This document shows, piece after piece, positions 1 through 9,490 of a DNA stretch of 64,000 bases. The DNA comes from Bradyrhizobium zhanjiangense (lineage in GTDB: Bacteria > Pseudomonadota > Alphaproteobacteria > Rhizobiales > Xanthobacteraceae), in contig NZ_CP022221.1 of the NCBI RefSeq assembly GCF_004114935.1, positions 2,749,001-2,813,000 of the forward strand, in the 5' to 3' direction. The notes beneath the pieces were generated by a model, which ran no database searches, was not told the DNA's origin, and saw nothing but the letters and a program-made list of their open reading frames with translations. The translations under genes and the position numbers were made by a program. How positions within the stretch are numbered: position 1 is the stretch's first letter; each line of letters opens with the position of its first letter.

Positions 1-1167
1 CTTCGCGTCACCGTGGACATGGCTATGGGACCGCTGCTCGTGATCCAGCGGCTCGCGAGCCTCAACAAGGATCTCTCGCAGCGATTCGGCGGCTTGATCG
101 TGCAAATCCGCCTCAACCTGGAGGCCGTCGAAAAACTGAGGCCCGAGATCACCGACCGCAAGCAGCGCGAAGCCGCGCTCGCCGTCCGCGAGGCGCGCAA
201 TCAGGCCGACCAGTTCACTAAGAGCCTGCGGGCCATTCTGGCCGACCTGAAGCGCGTCCGACGGACCGTCATGGAGTCGAAAACAGTCGCTACCCGGCTG
301 GAAGCCTTTTTCGAGGAGTTCGTCGAACAGCTCCTGCTGAAGGATTTCGAGTCCATTCTCACCGTCAACCATCCGTACCGCTTCCGCGACGCCATCGTCG
401 ATCTCGCGCGGAGGATCTCCTACACTCCGGAGACCATGCAGGTCCTTGCCGAGGAGTACACAGCTTCCAGCATGGCAGCCGACATCGAAGACGGTCGAAT
501 GGCCGCGGCCGACGACTTGCTGGCCATCGAAAGCATCTTCGATCAGATCGGAGAGATGTTCGATAGGATCGAGGCCTTCCGCAGGCAGCTCGAAGCCCGG
601 GTCCGCAACACCATTAAGTACGCCGAGCGGGGCGGGCAGGGACTAGTCGGCCGGGCCGGCGACCTGGTGCGGCGCCTGGATGCCCTTCTGCGGGACGGCA
701 GACACCACAGGGCGACAATCGAATGGAGCATCGAGCCGCTGCGGTCCCCCTGGTCGGAGCACCATCAGGCGCCGACCAGGCAGCCGCGCCGTCCCGTCGA
801 AGCAAGGGAGCTCGCCGAGCCGCCCTCGGACCCGCTGTACGAACTGCGGAAGAAGCTCCGCCTCGAGTACATCGCTCGCATCGCGCCCCGCCCCGAGGAT
901 GTCAGACGATTTCTCGAGGGCCAGGTACCGCCCTTCGCGACCAGGGAAGCCCGCTTCATGGAAATCGATACCGTGGACGACTTTCTCGCCTTCGATTGCG
1001 CCCGCCGGTATGCGTTGACGGGCGAGGTTCCGGCGCAGGTCGCGGCCGGGTTCGAACTCGAACCGTGCCCCGACACGCCACCACACGACAGCGAATGGCT
1101 TCGGTGTGCGAACTTCGTTGTCAGGCGATCGGGCGCGCTCCCGAAGGCGAGGGCGGCTCATGCTTAG
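1..1167 (+). CDS. jetA: Wadjet subunit JetA, 5' end outside window
   Basis: Kleisin-like subunit of the JetABCD (Wadjet) complex, an SMC-type machine that extrudes and cleaves circular plasmid DNA. The frame is open to the window edge, so the GTG at 13 and ATG at 19 are not secure starts and the N-terminus is probably missing (about 388 codons are visible). The visible part is mostly helical with Arg/Glu-rich segments and has no catalytic motif. Assignment rests mainly on position: its stop overlaps jetB by 8 bp and is followed by unmistakable jetC and jetD. The C-terminal part (LYELRKKLRLEYIARIAPRP and onward) fits the winged-helix end expected of the family. Family call is good; exact subtype is not decided. 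Confidence 0.82.
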   Translation, partial: LRVTVDMAMGPLLVIQRLASLNKDLSQRFGGLIVQIRLNLEAVEKLRPEITDRKQREAALAVREARNQADQFTKSLRAILADLKRVRRTVMESKTVATRLEAFFEEFVEQLLLKDFESILTVNHPYRFRDAIVDLARRISYTPETMQVLAEEYTASSMAADIEDGRMAAADDLLAIESIFDQIGEMFDRIEAFRRQLEARVRNTIKYAERGGQGLVGRAGDLVRRLDALLRDGRHHRATIEWSIEPLRSPWSEHHQAPTRQPRRPVEARELAEPPSDPLYELRKKLRLEYIARIAPRPEDVRRFLEGQVPPFATREARFMEIDTVDDFLAFDCARRYALTGEVPAQVAAGFELEPCPDTPPHDSEWLRCANFVVRRSGALPKARAAHA

Positions 1168-1798
1168 TGAATTCGAAAACGTCGAGCGCTCCTTCGGCGC
1201 GGAAAAGGCAGCCGACCTCCGCAAGGCGCTGCACTTCCTGCTACGTCGACAGTTCGTGTTCGCGGGAGACCCCCGGACCGGGACAGTCTACAACACGATC
1301 ATGGATGGCCGCTTCCGCGACGTGGTCGACGGCTTCTTCGATAGTTGCGGATACCGCGTCCATCGCGATCCGGAGGCGCAGTGGGCCGGCATCGTCGCGA
1401 TGGACGAGGACGTGCCGCTGCCCCGGATGAAGCTCGACGAAACCATCGTCATGCTGGTGCTGGCTGCATACTGGCAGCAGGAGGTGAACGTCGGAGCAGT
1501 CGAAGACCGGGCCGTCGTAGTGGCCACTTTGAACGACCTGTTCGATCGCTACCGCGAGATGGCGCAACACGGCGGCGGAGGCGCGATCTCGCCCGCCCGC
1601 TTCCGGGACATCCTGCGCGAGGCCGCCCAACGCAGTTTGGTCGAGATCGGTGATTTTGACGACGAGCAGCAGGACTGCGAGATCAGGATCCGTCCGATGA
1701 TCAAGCTGATCAGTGGCGGCGATGCCCTCCAACGGCTTGAGCGCTACGTCCGTAGCGAGGAGGCGCGGTTTCCGCAGCCCGCAGGAGACGAGGCATGA
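1160..1798 (+). CDS. jetB: Wadjet subunit JetB (kite-like)
   Basis: Small subunit of the Wadjet complex, comparable to the MukE/kite proteins that bind the kleisin JetA. The chosen start is the ATG at 1160 (MLSEFENVERSF), whose codons overlap the jetA stop (ATGCTTAG). This gives 212 residues, the usual size. The sequence is helical with a winged-helix-like C-terminal half (about residues 130-190). It ends at TGA 1796-1798, which overlaps the jetC ATG, a sign of translational coupling. An upstream start at 1106 would extend far into jetA and is less likely. Confidence 0.85.
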   Translation: MLSEFENVERSFGAEKAADLRKALHFLLRRQFVFAGDPRTGTVYNTIMDGRFRDVVDGFFDSCGYRVHRDPEAQWAGIVAMDEDVPLPRMKLDETIVMLVLAAYWQQEVNVGAVEDRAVVVATLNDLFDRYREMAQHGGGGAISPARFRDILREAAQRSLVEIGDFDDEQQDCEIRIRPMIKLISGGDALQRLERYVRSEEARFPQPAGDEA

Positions 1799-4700
1799 TG
1801 GAGCTACGCCACCTGACGATGGTGAACTGGCACCTGTTCGACGTCGCCGACATCGACGTGACAGGACACGTCGGGGTCCTGGGCGAGAACCGGTCCGGCA
1901 AATCCACAATCCTCGACATGGCACAGGTCGTTCTCACCGGCGGGAGCCGGCGGTTCTTGCGCCTGAATGCGGTCGCCGGCGATAGCGGAAAATCGCGCAG
2001 CGGCTCGAAGCGCAGCGTCGTCGATTACTGCCTCGGGACGCTCGGCGAAGATCAGCGCCGGCGCGACGAGGCGCGCACCTACATCGCGCTCGGTTTCGAA
2101 GACACGGAAGGCGCCCGGCCACCGGTCACGATCGGCATGGCGCTGGAGGCGCGCAAGTCCGACAGCAGGGAGACCGTGCTGGCACTGTTCGTCGCCGTCG
2201 GGACCGTCCTGAGCTCCAAGGACTTCATCGAGCAGCGCGGAAAGTCACAATTCCCGGCGCCGTGGGAGGACGTGCGCGCCCGGATCGTCGCGGCGGTCGG
2301 CGAAGGCAACTTCGTCAATCATCGCGACCGGGCGAGCGACTACGTCCGTGAGTACATGCGCCATCTTCTGCCGCATTCGCCCTATGGCGAGCAGAACGCC
2401 AGCGCCCTGCAGAAATCAATCGTCAACGCGATGACGCTCGACCACAACCAGACGGCGACGCAGTTCGTGCGGAACTACATCCTCGAGGACAGTCCGATCG
2501 GCATCAAGGAGCTGCGCGAGTCGATCCAGACATACCGGAACATCAGCGAAACCATCCGGAAAATGCGCCTCAGGCTCGAAGCCCTGAGGGCGCTTCGAGT
2601 CGTCCTCGCCGCGCTTGAAGAAGCGCTCGAGACCAAGTTCAGGGAGGAGTGGATCGCAAAACGCGCGACTTGGCTCGCGGCGCGCGCGACAAACCTGGAC
2701 TTCAAGACCAAGCGGCGTACCGAGATGGCGCGCCGGGACGCGGCAGCAAAAGAACTCGAATTCATCGACGACGACGTCAAGGCCATCGATAACGAGATCG
2801 AACGCCTCACGGCCGCGATCGCCGAGCACGATGCCAAGACCGGCAGAAAGTCCCTACAGCAGACCGCCGATGTGGCCGGGCAGGCGGCGCACCGCGCCTC
2901 GGCGGACTTCAAGGCTCGATTGGAGGACATCCGTCGCCTGGAGCCGCTACGCGCGATGTGCGCGGACGGTTTCGAGGACTTCGTTCCTGCGCTTGAGCGT
3001 CTTCTGACCGCCACTGCCGGGGCCGATATCGGGGGCGTCTCCGACGAGCTCTCCGCGGCCGAGAAGTCCTTCGCGGCAAGCGGCGCCAAATGGCTGCCGA
3101 AGATCGACGAAGCACGTCAAACGATCATCGCGGAGCTTTCCGGGCTCCGCGGCCGGCGCGACGAGGTGCTCGAACGGATCCGACAGCACGCCGCCGGAGG
3201 GGCGCGCGCCTATCTTGGCGACGACACTGAACTCCTCTGCCGCAGGCTGCGGCAGAGGGGAATGGTCCCGCGCGTGCTCTGCGACATCATCGAAGTCGCC
3301 GAACCTGAGTGGGTGGGAGCCGCCGAGGCGCTCCTCGGCCGCGATCGGGAAGCCGTGTTCGTGGACAGAGCTGATATCAGTGCCGCCACGTCAATTTTCA
3401 AGGAAGGTCGCCGCGAGTTTCGCCACGCATCGCTCGTGAGCCTAAACAAGCTCGAGCAGTTCAGGGCCAAGCCGGAGCGCGGCACTTTCCCCTCGATCTT
3501 CCGGAGCCAGGATCCGGACGCGATGGCCTTCATCATGCGCCGCTACGGGACGGTCCGCCTCGCGGACACGCTCGACCAGTTCAACAGGCCCGGCCGGGCT
3601 ATCACGAAGGACGGCCTCTACGACGACGGACTCGTAAGGACCCATCGCTGGATCGAAGCCTCGCAGCACAAGATTGGAAAGGCGGCCCAGGCGAACGCCC
3701 TGCGCTCCCTGCAGGATCAGGCCGAGGAACTGGGTCGGATTCTGACCGACAAGGGGAAGGAGGCCCATGCCGCGGAGCAGGCTTTTGCCGCTCTGAAGAA
3801 CATCTGCGAGGGACGTAATGACCTGAGGGCTTGCGCGGCCGCCTTCGCGGCCGCGCAGACTGAGGTCGCTGAAGCTCAGGCCAGGCTCGATGCTCTCGAC
3901 GGCGCGGGGGACGGCGGGCTTCGCGACAAAAAGAGGGCACAGCAGAAGCTGAAGGAGAAGAGGCTGGAGGAGAGAAAGACACAGCAGAAGGCGTTCGGCG
4001 AGCATGACGGTGAGGTCAGATCGGCGGAGAGGAGGCTCGGAGAGGGCGAAAACGTGCCCGGCTCCGAGCTCAACCTGCGGGTCGCCCGCTCGATCTATCG
4101 CAAGACCTTCCCGCTCTACTCCACCGCGAAAGGCAGGGCCGTCTACCGCGACCGCCTCGATGCCGCAGCCCAAAAGGGCTCCGCGGAGAAACACCGGGCC
4201 ATCGCCGAGAAGGCCTTGAAGGATGCGAACGCGTCCGACAACGAGCGCGCCCGGATCGAGCGACGGGTCCGCGAGCTTCTTTACGATTACTTCGACCAGT
4301 TCGGGATGAGCTCGCAAGTCGGCGCGGAGAGCGAGCCGCTGCGGGAAGTGAAGCCATGGATGGAACAGCTCATCTCGGATATCGAATCCAATGAGCTGCG
4401 CCAGTACGAAAGGCAGGCGCGGGAAGCGGCGGAGAAGGCGTCCACCCTGCTGCGCGGCGAGTTCATCAACGCGCTCACGGCCCGGATCGGAAAGATGGAG
4501 CGGGAGCTGCAATCGTTGAACCGTAGCCTCTACGCACATCCCTTCCATAACGAGCGATATTCATTCCATCGCACCCAGATGGTGGAATTCCAGCCGATCC
4601 TGAAGATCATCGAGATCGCCAAAACCTCTCCGGAGGCGCTCGATATGCTGTTCCGGGGCGACGTGCCCGATGACTTCCCGCACAAGGATACGATCGTCGC

Positions 4701-5229
4701 ACTCGAGGCGCTGCTCGAGGATCCCGACAAGGATTTCACCCAGTTCGAGGACTACCGCAACTTCTACACCTTCGAGATCCACATGGAGGATGTCGCCACC
4801 GGCCGCTCGACCCGCTGGGAGCAGCGGCGCGGCACCGGGTCTGGCGCCGAACAGCAGGTGCCTATCTACGTTGCCATCGGCGCTTCGCTGGCCGCGGTCT
4901 ACGGTAGCGCGGAGCGTCGTGCTGGCAAGCCCGCCGGTTTCGCGCTCGCCATGTTCGATGAGGCCTTTTCCAAGATGGACGGCAAGAACCAGCGGCAGAT
5001 GATGAGCTTTTACAAAAACCTCGGCCTGCAGTTCGTGATCGCGGCGCCGTTCGAGAAGCGCGTCGCCGTGCTCGAGCACATGGACACCATCGTGGAGGTG
5101 GACCGGATCGGCGAGCAGTCCAGGGCTACCGTGGTGGAACTGAAAGAGAAGGCCAAGCGCGAGCTGATGGCCATCGATCCGGACCTGATGTCCGAAGATG
5201 AGCTCGCTACCCGTCTGGCCGCCGAGTAG
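1795..5229 (+). CDS. jetC: Wadjet SMC-like ATPase JetC
   Basis: MukB/SMC-like ATPase motor of the Wadjet anti-plasmid system. Walker A is GENRSGKS at residues 30-37 (Lys36). Coiled-coil arms run from about 230 to 480 and 620 to 900, with a hinge-like globular part between them (about 470-620). The ABC signature is near GTGSGAEQQ (about 1013) and Walker B is AMFDEA with Asp1055/Glu1056. All ATPase elements are present, and 1144 residues is normal for JetC, so it looks functional. The ATG overlaps the jetB stop. Acts in the cytoplasm with JetA and JetB as a loop-extruding complex (family knowledge). Confidence 0.95.
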   Translation: MMELRHLTMVNWHLFDVADIDVTGHVGVLGENRSGKSTILDMAQVVLTGGSRRFLRLNAVAGDSGKSRSGSKRSVVDYCLGTLGEDQRRRDEARTYIALGFEDTEGARPPVTIGMALEARKSDSRETVLALFVAVGTVLSSKDFIEQRGKSQFPAPWEDVRARIVAAVGEGNFVNHRDRASDYVREYMRHLLPHSPYGEQNASALQKSIVNAMTLDHNQTATQFVRNYILEDSPIGIKELRESIQTYRNISETIRKMRLRLEALRALRVVLAALEEALETKFREEWIAKRATWLAARATNLDFKTKRRTEMARRDAAAKELEFIDDDVKAIDNEIERLTAAIAEHDAKTGRKSLQQTADVAGQAAHRASADFKARLEDIRRLEPLRAMCADGFEDFVPALERLLTATAGADIGGVSDELSAAEKSFAASGAKWLPKIDEARQTIIAELSGLRGRRDEVLERIRQHAAGGARAYLGDDTELLCRRLRQRGMVPRVLCDIIEVAEPEWVGAAEALLGRDREAVFVDRADISAATSIFKEGRREFRHASLVSLNKLEQFRAKPERGTFPSIFRSQDPDAMAFIMRRYGTVRLADTLDQFNRPGRAITKDGLYDDGLVRTHRWIEASQHKIGKAAQANALRSLQDQAEELGRILTDKGKEAHAAEQAFAALKNICEGRNDLRACAAAFAAAQTEVAEAQARLDALDGAGDGGLRDKKRAQQKLKEKRLEERKTQQKAFGEHDGEVRSAERRLGEGENVPGSELNLRVARSIYRKTFPLYSTAKGRAVYRDRLDAAAQKGSAEKHRAIAEKALKDANASDNERARIERRVRELLYDYFDQFGMSSQVGAESEPLREVKPWMEQLISDIESNELRQYERQAREAAEKASTLLRGEFINALTARIGKMERELQSLNRSLYAHPFHNERYSFHRTQMVEFQPILKIIEIAKTSPEALDMLFRGDVPDDFPHKDTIVALEALLEDPDKDFTQFEDYRNFYTFEIHMEDVATGRSTRWEQRRGTGSGAEQQVPIYVAIGASLAAVYGSAERRAGKPAGFALAMFDEAFSKMDGKNQRQMMSFYKNLGLQFVIAAPFEKRVAVLEHMDTIVEVDRIGEQSRATVVELKEKAKRELMAIDPDLMSEDELATRLAAE

Positions 5230-5231
5230 CC

Positions 5232-6401
5232 ATGGCCCGGCGTTTCACGGATGCGATCGGCCTGCTGAACGACCTGCTCAACCGCTTCGAGGCAGGAGCC
5301 GCAAGCCCGATCGCCCACCCGGACTACCCCGCCTTCCCATCAGTCGTCGCGGCGGACGCCTTCCTGAAACAGATCAGGGAAGCCGAAAGTGCCGGCGCGG
5401 TCTCCATTCGCTGGGGGCGCGGCGCCAGCCGAGACCAAGTGGCGCACGTGCGGTTGGTCTCGGCGGAGATCTTATACCGATATCTCGGCCGCACCCCGGC
5501 CTCACGCATCGCGGAGCATGCCGCCGTCCGGCTTGTAGCCGGAGTGGCGCTGCACGAGTCGCTGAAGAACAGCGGCTCTCAAATCGCAGAGGTGTGGGCG
5601 CGGGGTAAGACGTGGCACGGATTCGGTTCGTCCGACGTCGACACGCTGCGCCACGCATTCGTTCTCGCCCAGGCGATCCTCGATAACAAGCATCTGGACG
5701 TCGACTACAAAACGTTCTCGCGACGTACGGTGGGGCACAGCAAGATACTCGAGCGCATCGAGGGGGGCGTGGTCCGGCTTTTGAGCGGCATAATGGACTT
5801 TCCGCCTGGCGCCCGCCCCCGCGAGGCACTGCGAGCGATCGGGCTGGAGCGTTTCGCGCCGCCCCTGCTGATCGCGGGCAAGATCGACCTCGACGGAGCC
5901 GATCTTTCCCGGATATCTCCGCATTATCTCGGAATCACTCCCAAGGAGGCTGATCGCGTCCGGTTCCGGGAGCCGCCGGCCTACGTTCTAACGATCGAAA
6001 ACTTCGCAAGCTTCAACCGGCACATCGCCGAGGCGGACCCCGGCCGATTAGGCACGACCATGTATGTCGGCGGGTACCCCTCGCTTGCCACCCAGCAGGC
6101 GCTGCGGACAATCGCAGGATTGGTATCCGAACAGACGCCGATCTTTCATTGGTCGGACATTGATCCGGACGGCACCTGGATCTTCCACACCATCGAGCGC
6201 GCCGTCGATCGACCGATCCGTCCCCACCTCATGAGCGTCGAAGTTGCCGAGCGTTTGGGACAAGTGCCGTTCAAAAAATCGGCACCCGCTCGATGTCCAC
6301 CGGACTCCGGTATCGCAGCTCTGGCAGCGTACCTGGCGAAAGATCGAGCCAAGACGCTCGAGCAGGAAGAACTCGATCCAGTCCTGCCAGAGTTTCATTA
6401 G
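5232..6401 (+). CDS. jetD: Wadjet nuclease JetD (Toprim)
   Basis: Toprim-fold nuclease subunit of Wadjet, related to Spo11/topoisomerase VI subunit A; it cuts the extruded plasmid. The ATG lies 2 bp after the jetC stop. Toprim residues are visible: Glu256 in VLTIENFAS and the D-x-D pair Asp309/Asp311 in HWSDIDPDG. The C-terminal LEQEELDP tail typical of the family is present, so the 389-residue protein seems complete. With jetA-C it makes a tight four-gene operon with no gap larger than 2 bp. Confidence 0.93.
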   Translation: MARRFTDAIGLLNDLLNRFEAGAASPIAHPDYPAFPSVVAADAFLKQIREAESAGAVSIRWGRGASRDQVAHVRLVSAEILYRYLGRTPASRIAEHAAVRLVAGVALHESLKNSGSQIAEVWARGKTWHGFGSSDVDTLRHAFVLAQAILDNKHLDVDYKTFSRRTVGHSKILERIEGGVVRLLSGIMDFPPGARPREALRAIGLERFAPPLLIAGKIDLDGADLSRISPHYLGITPKEADRVRFREPPAYVLTIENFASFNRHIAEADPGRLGTTMYVGGYPSLATQQALRTIAGLVSEQTPIFHWSDIDPDGTWIFHTIERAVDRPIRPHLMSVEVAERLGQVPFKKSAPARCPPDSGIAALAAYLAKDRAKTLEQEELDPVLPEFH

Positions 6402-7261
6402 AAAATGCGCGCGGACGCTCGTGGTTGCGGCTTTGGCTGTCTCGCTCAGGACGTCGTTTGTTTCAAGCGCGACAACAACACCGCCTGCAACTACGTGCTG
6501 CGCGAAAACCGACATCGTTTCTTCATAAAAACGCTCAACCGGCATTGGCATGCCGGTTGCTTGAAGATGTGATGAAACCACCTGTGACTATGATGCTCCT
6601 TCAGCATCCGGTCGAAGTATTCAGATGAAACTTGCCCGCTTGATCGATGGCAGAGGTCTCCTGATGCGCTTTCCAAACCGTGCGCATGCCTCGCGAACTC
6701 TGCCATCTTCGGATCGCGCTCCGGTTTGCCGGGCGGAACCCGATTGTCTTGTAAGGGGCTCGCAAAGAATGGTGGTTCTCAACAAGAACGCCAGCGTAAA
6801 GGCGTCCTCTGGACGATCGTTTGGCATCGCTTTAGCCCATGGCTCAGGGTGGGGCATCTGCGACATGCGGAGCCTGCGTTGGAAGCTAAGTGCCGGCCTT
6901 GCATCGGTGCTTGCAGATGGTCAATGAGCTGATGCAGAACGATTTGGATCTTGAGAAAATACTCAGGCAACAGGACGAGCTCAAGGTCAAGCTGCTTCGC
7001 GCCCAATCGGTTGTCGCCGAATGTAAGGCAGGATTGGCGGATCTGGAGCGGAGGCTTGAGCGTCGTGCGGTCTCATCGTCGATCGATGAACGCCAGCGCA
7101 ACTCTGCGGCAAACAATTCAATACGTAACGCACGACCGCCCAAATCGCGAAGTGTCGATGATCCTGTTAACCCGGATTCTGCCGTGGCATTTTCGTCTCG
7201 ATCATGGGACCGCTGAAAGCTGCCGCCGCGCACGGTAACGGCGACAGGTTTTGTCACGGAC
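6402..7261. other. gap with diverged repeat, copy a
   Basis: No convincing gene. About 6430-6640 resembles the stretch just upstream of the NRPS (9965-10165): both hold CAGGACGTCG, a TTGCTTGAA element and end in ATTCAGATGAAACTTGC or GTTCAGATGAAACTTGC. The short frames from 6625 and 6917 have no recognisable domain; the one at 6917 (MVNELMQNDLDLEKI) would be a roughly 99-residue coiled coil. Possibly the debris of an older gene start cut off by the IS element at its right. Confidence 0.4.
6917..7216 (+). CDS. hypothetical short coiled-coil protein
   Basis: Not recognised. The first about 60 residues (from MVNELMQNDL) form a charged heptad-like helix with regular Leu spacing. The rest is low in hydrophobic residues and looks disordered. 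It lies alone between jetD and the truncated IS element, with no clear ribosome binding site. It may be a chance frame or the surviving front of a gene cut by the IS element. Confidence 0.25.
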   Translation: MVNELMQNDLDLEKILRQQDELKVKLLRAQSVVAECKAGLADLERRLERRAVSSSIDERQRNSAANNSIRNARPPKSRSVDDPVNPDSAVAFSSRSWDR

Positions 7262-8294
7262 ATGGCGAAGATCTGCCGCAAGGCCGGGATCAGCCAGGCG
7301 ACCTATTTCAACTGGAAGAAGTATGACGGTCTGCTGCCGACCGAGATCCGCCGGCTAAAGCAGCCCGAGCAGGAGAACGGCAAGCTGAAGAAGCTGGTCG
7401 CCGATCTCAGCCTCGACATGGAGATGCTGCAGGACGTGATCCGCCGAAAGCTATCAAGCCTGGCTGGAAGCGCAAGCTGGTCGAGGAGGTCTGTGGCGAG
7501 TGGCAGGTCTCGATCCGCAAGGCCTGCGAAGCCCTCGAGTTCGATCGGTCGACCTACCACTACGAATCCCGTCGCCCCGGCCAGGCTGCCCTCGAACAGA
7601 AGATCAAGGAGATCTGCCATGTTCGTATTCGCTACGGTTATCGTCGTGTTCACGTCCTGCTGCGTCGTGAAGGCTGGCGCCATGGCCAGAACAAGACGCG
7701 GCGCATCTATCGCGAATTGGGCCTGCAATTACGCAACAAAACGCCGAAGCGCCGGGTCAAGGCCAAGCTGCGCGATGATCGCAGGCCGGCGACGCGATCG
7801 AACGAGACCTGGGCGATGGACTTCGTCCATGACCAGTTGGCGACCGGACACAAGCTGCGCGTGCTCACGATTGTCGATACCTTCTCCCGCTTCTCGCCGG
7901 CGCTGGCGCCACGGTTTACCTTCAGCGGCACCGATGTCGTGGAGGTACGGGAAAGGGCCTGCAAGGAAGTGGGATTCCCGGCAACGATCCGCATCGATCA
8001 AGGCAGCGAGTGCGTGTCCCGCGATCTTGACCTCTGGGCCTACCAGCGCGGATGTCACCCTGGACTTCTCGCGGGCCCGGTAAGCCAACCGACAACGCGT
8101 TCATTGAGGCCTTCAGCGGCCGCTTCAGGGCCGAATGCCTCAACGCCCACTGGTTCCTGTCTCTTGCGGACGCCCAGCAAAAAGTGGAGACTTGGCGCAG
8201 ATACGACAATGAAGAACGGCCCCATGGGGCAATCGGCAATCGACCACCGATTTTGCTGCACACCCACGTCGGCGCAACCAGCCCGCCAACGTGA
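7262..8294 (+). pseudogene. IS3 transposase OrfAB, broken
   Basis: DDE transposase of the IS3 family. OrfA is read in one frame to about 7450 (DVIRRK), and OrfB continues in the -1 frame, as expected for programmed frameshifting: KRKLVEEVCGEWQVSIRKAC, then the rve core with WAMDFVHD, IVDTFSRF and IRIDQGSE. Two further +1 insertions break it, one near 8050 (between AYQRG and VTLDFSR) and one near 8076 (SR|PGKPTDNAFIE). The last catalytic block with Glu is thus in a third frame. The 5' end is also missing, so no active enzyme can be made. Confidence 0.8.
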
Positions 8295-8392
8295 GAGGCG
8301 CAAAACTCTAGTTCTGAATGGTCCAAACTTCGGTCTCGCTGCAAAAACCCCGAGACTCTAACTGCCGCTGGATGAAAAGCAGTGGCAGGTCA
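7262..8392 (+). mobile_element. IS3-family element, 5' truncated and frameshifted
   Basis: Right-hand part of an IS3-family (IS407-like) insertion sequence. The OrfA remnant (KICRKAGISQATYFNWKK, then a leucine zipper) begins abruptly and lacks its usual N-terminal HTH start; no left inverted repeat is seen. OrfB follows in the -1 frame. The right end is probably near 8392, where GGCAGGTCA resembles the usual family terminus (TGACCTGCC on the other strand). Exact ends cannot be fixed without a full-length relative. The element is dead. Confidence 0.75.
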
Positions 8393-8482
8393 CTCCTTCG
8401 TCAGGCTAATCGCTGCCGCTCAGGGATGCTGCTCATGCACCCTTGAAGCACGACTCAACTTTCAGGAAAAGTGGGGACTACG

Positions 8483-9433
8483 CTAGGCCAATGCCACGGC
8501 TATCCTTCGAGTGCCCGGTGCCGATGTCCAATTGTTCACCGCATGCGCCCAAGTTAGGTTGTTCAGAATAACAAGATCCCCTGGTTTTAGCTTGAGAATA
8601 ATCTCGTCACAAAAAAGTTTCTCGTAATCGGCGCCTGAACACCAGCTCCGTCCTGCATTGACGGGGTCCAGTTGGTGCAACTCAAAACCGTCCGGTGGGA
8701 ACTTGAGAAGTTCGCGCTCCTGCAACATCCGAACGAAAAAGTGAAGACAGCTTTGGTCAACACTACCAATGTTATCCCAAAGGACATTCACATCGCGCCC
8801 TAGGAGAAGGGAAAAGCTTCTTTTCGGCCTTGCCATAACAATCGCCAGCAAAAGGCCCGGGATCTCGGATTTCACCTCGGCTACTATTTGGTCATCTGGT
8901 ACCAAATAGTCATCCGGCGAGCTCAGACGATAAAGTGCTTTTGCACGAGTGATCATGCCCCGAGACAATGGTTTTGATCCAGGTAATATTTTTGTCGTTT
9001 TTTCTCGTAAAAGTCCCCATGCCTCACTTGTGTCGTCGATGTTCAATAGGATTGTTTCTCCTCCGTCTTTACTATTCTCGAAACAATAAAAGCACGACAA
9101 CTGCATATTAGATATTCTATCTCCTTCGGAATGCGGGGTGACAAACTGATAATCATCCCGGGAATTAACGCTCATGAAGTATTTGTTGATCCGCCGTCGG
9201 TGACCAAGAAAATCGGAAAAGCCGGCCTCCAGCTCTAGCTTTTTTTGCAATCCCAGTTCACCGGCAATTTGATGTACGAGGCCGTCCGCCTCGCTTGGTG
9301 AGACATTACGAATCAAAATGACAGAGTCTCGACTGAGTGCCTCGATCACGCAAGTCACATCCAAGCCGCTGCACCCAAGGGTCAACAGCATGCGCCGATG
9401 TGAGGGATCAGGAGTCAGTTGTGATTGCGACAT
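8483..9433 (-). CDS. TauD/SyrP-like Fe(II)/2-oxoglutarate oxygenase
   Basis: Probable non-haem iron, 2-oxoglutarate-dependent hydroxylase of the TauD/TfdA superfamily, nearest in look to SyrP-type enzymes that hydroxylate amino acids held on NRPS carrier domains. The metal motif is the H-x-E in VTPHSEGDR, with the distal His in NLTWAHAVNNW and a 2OG-binding Arg in PGTRRIAVAL near the C-terminus. I chose ATG 9433 (MSQSQLTPDP); the frame can also start at 9490 with a very basic leader (RRRKRRR). It is divergent from the NRPS about 720 bp away, so a tailoring role (side-chain hydroxylation) is likely but inferred. It could also act on a free amino acid. Confidence 0.7.
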   Translation of the reverse strand: MSQSQLTPDPSHRRMLLTLGCSGLDVTCVIEALSRDSVILIRNVSPSEADGLVHQIAGELGLQKKLELEAGFSDFLGHRRRINKYFMSVNSRDDYQFVTPHSEGDRISNMQLSCFYCFENSKDGGETILLNIDDTSEAWGLLREKTTKILPGSKPLSRGMITRAKALYRLSSPDDYLVPDDQIVAEVKSEIPGLLLAIVMARPKRSFSLLLGRDVNVLWDNIGSVDQSCLHFFVRMLQERELLKFPPDGFELHQLDPVNAGRSWCSGADYEKLFCDEIILKLKPGDLVILNNLTWAHAVNNWTSAPGTRRIAVALA

Positions 9434-9490
9434 TCGCCGTGGACCCGTTCTTCGTCGCTTTCGTCGCCTCACGAGCAAGGGCCGTGCCAC

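Noticed and set aside
643..1224. Long minus-strand frame inside jetA
   Set aside because: Antisense shadow of GC-rich coding DNA; the plus strand is a supported operon.
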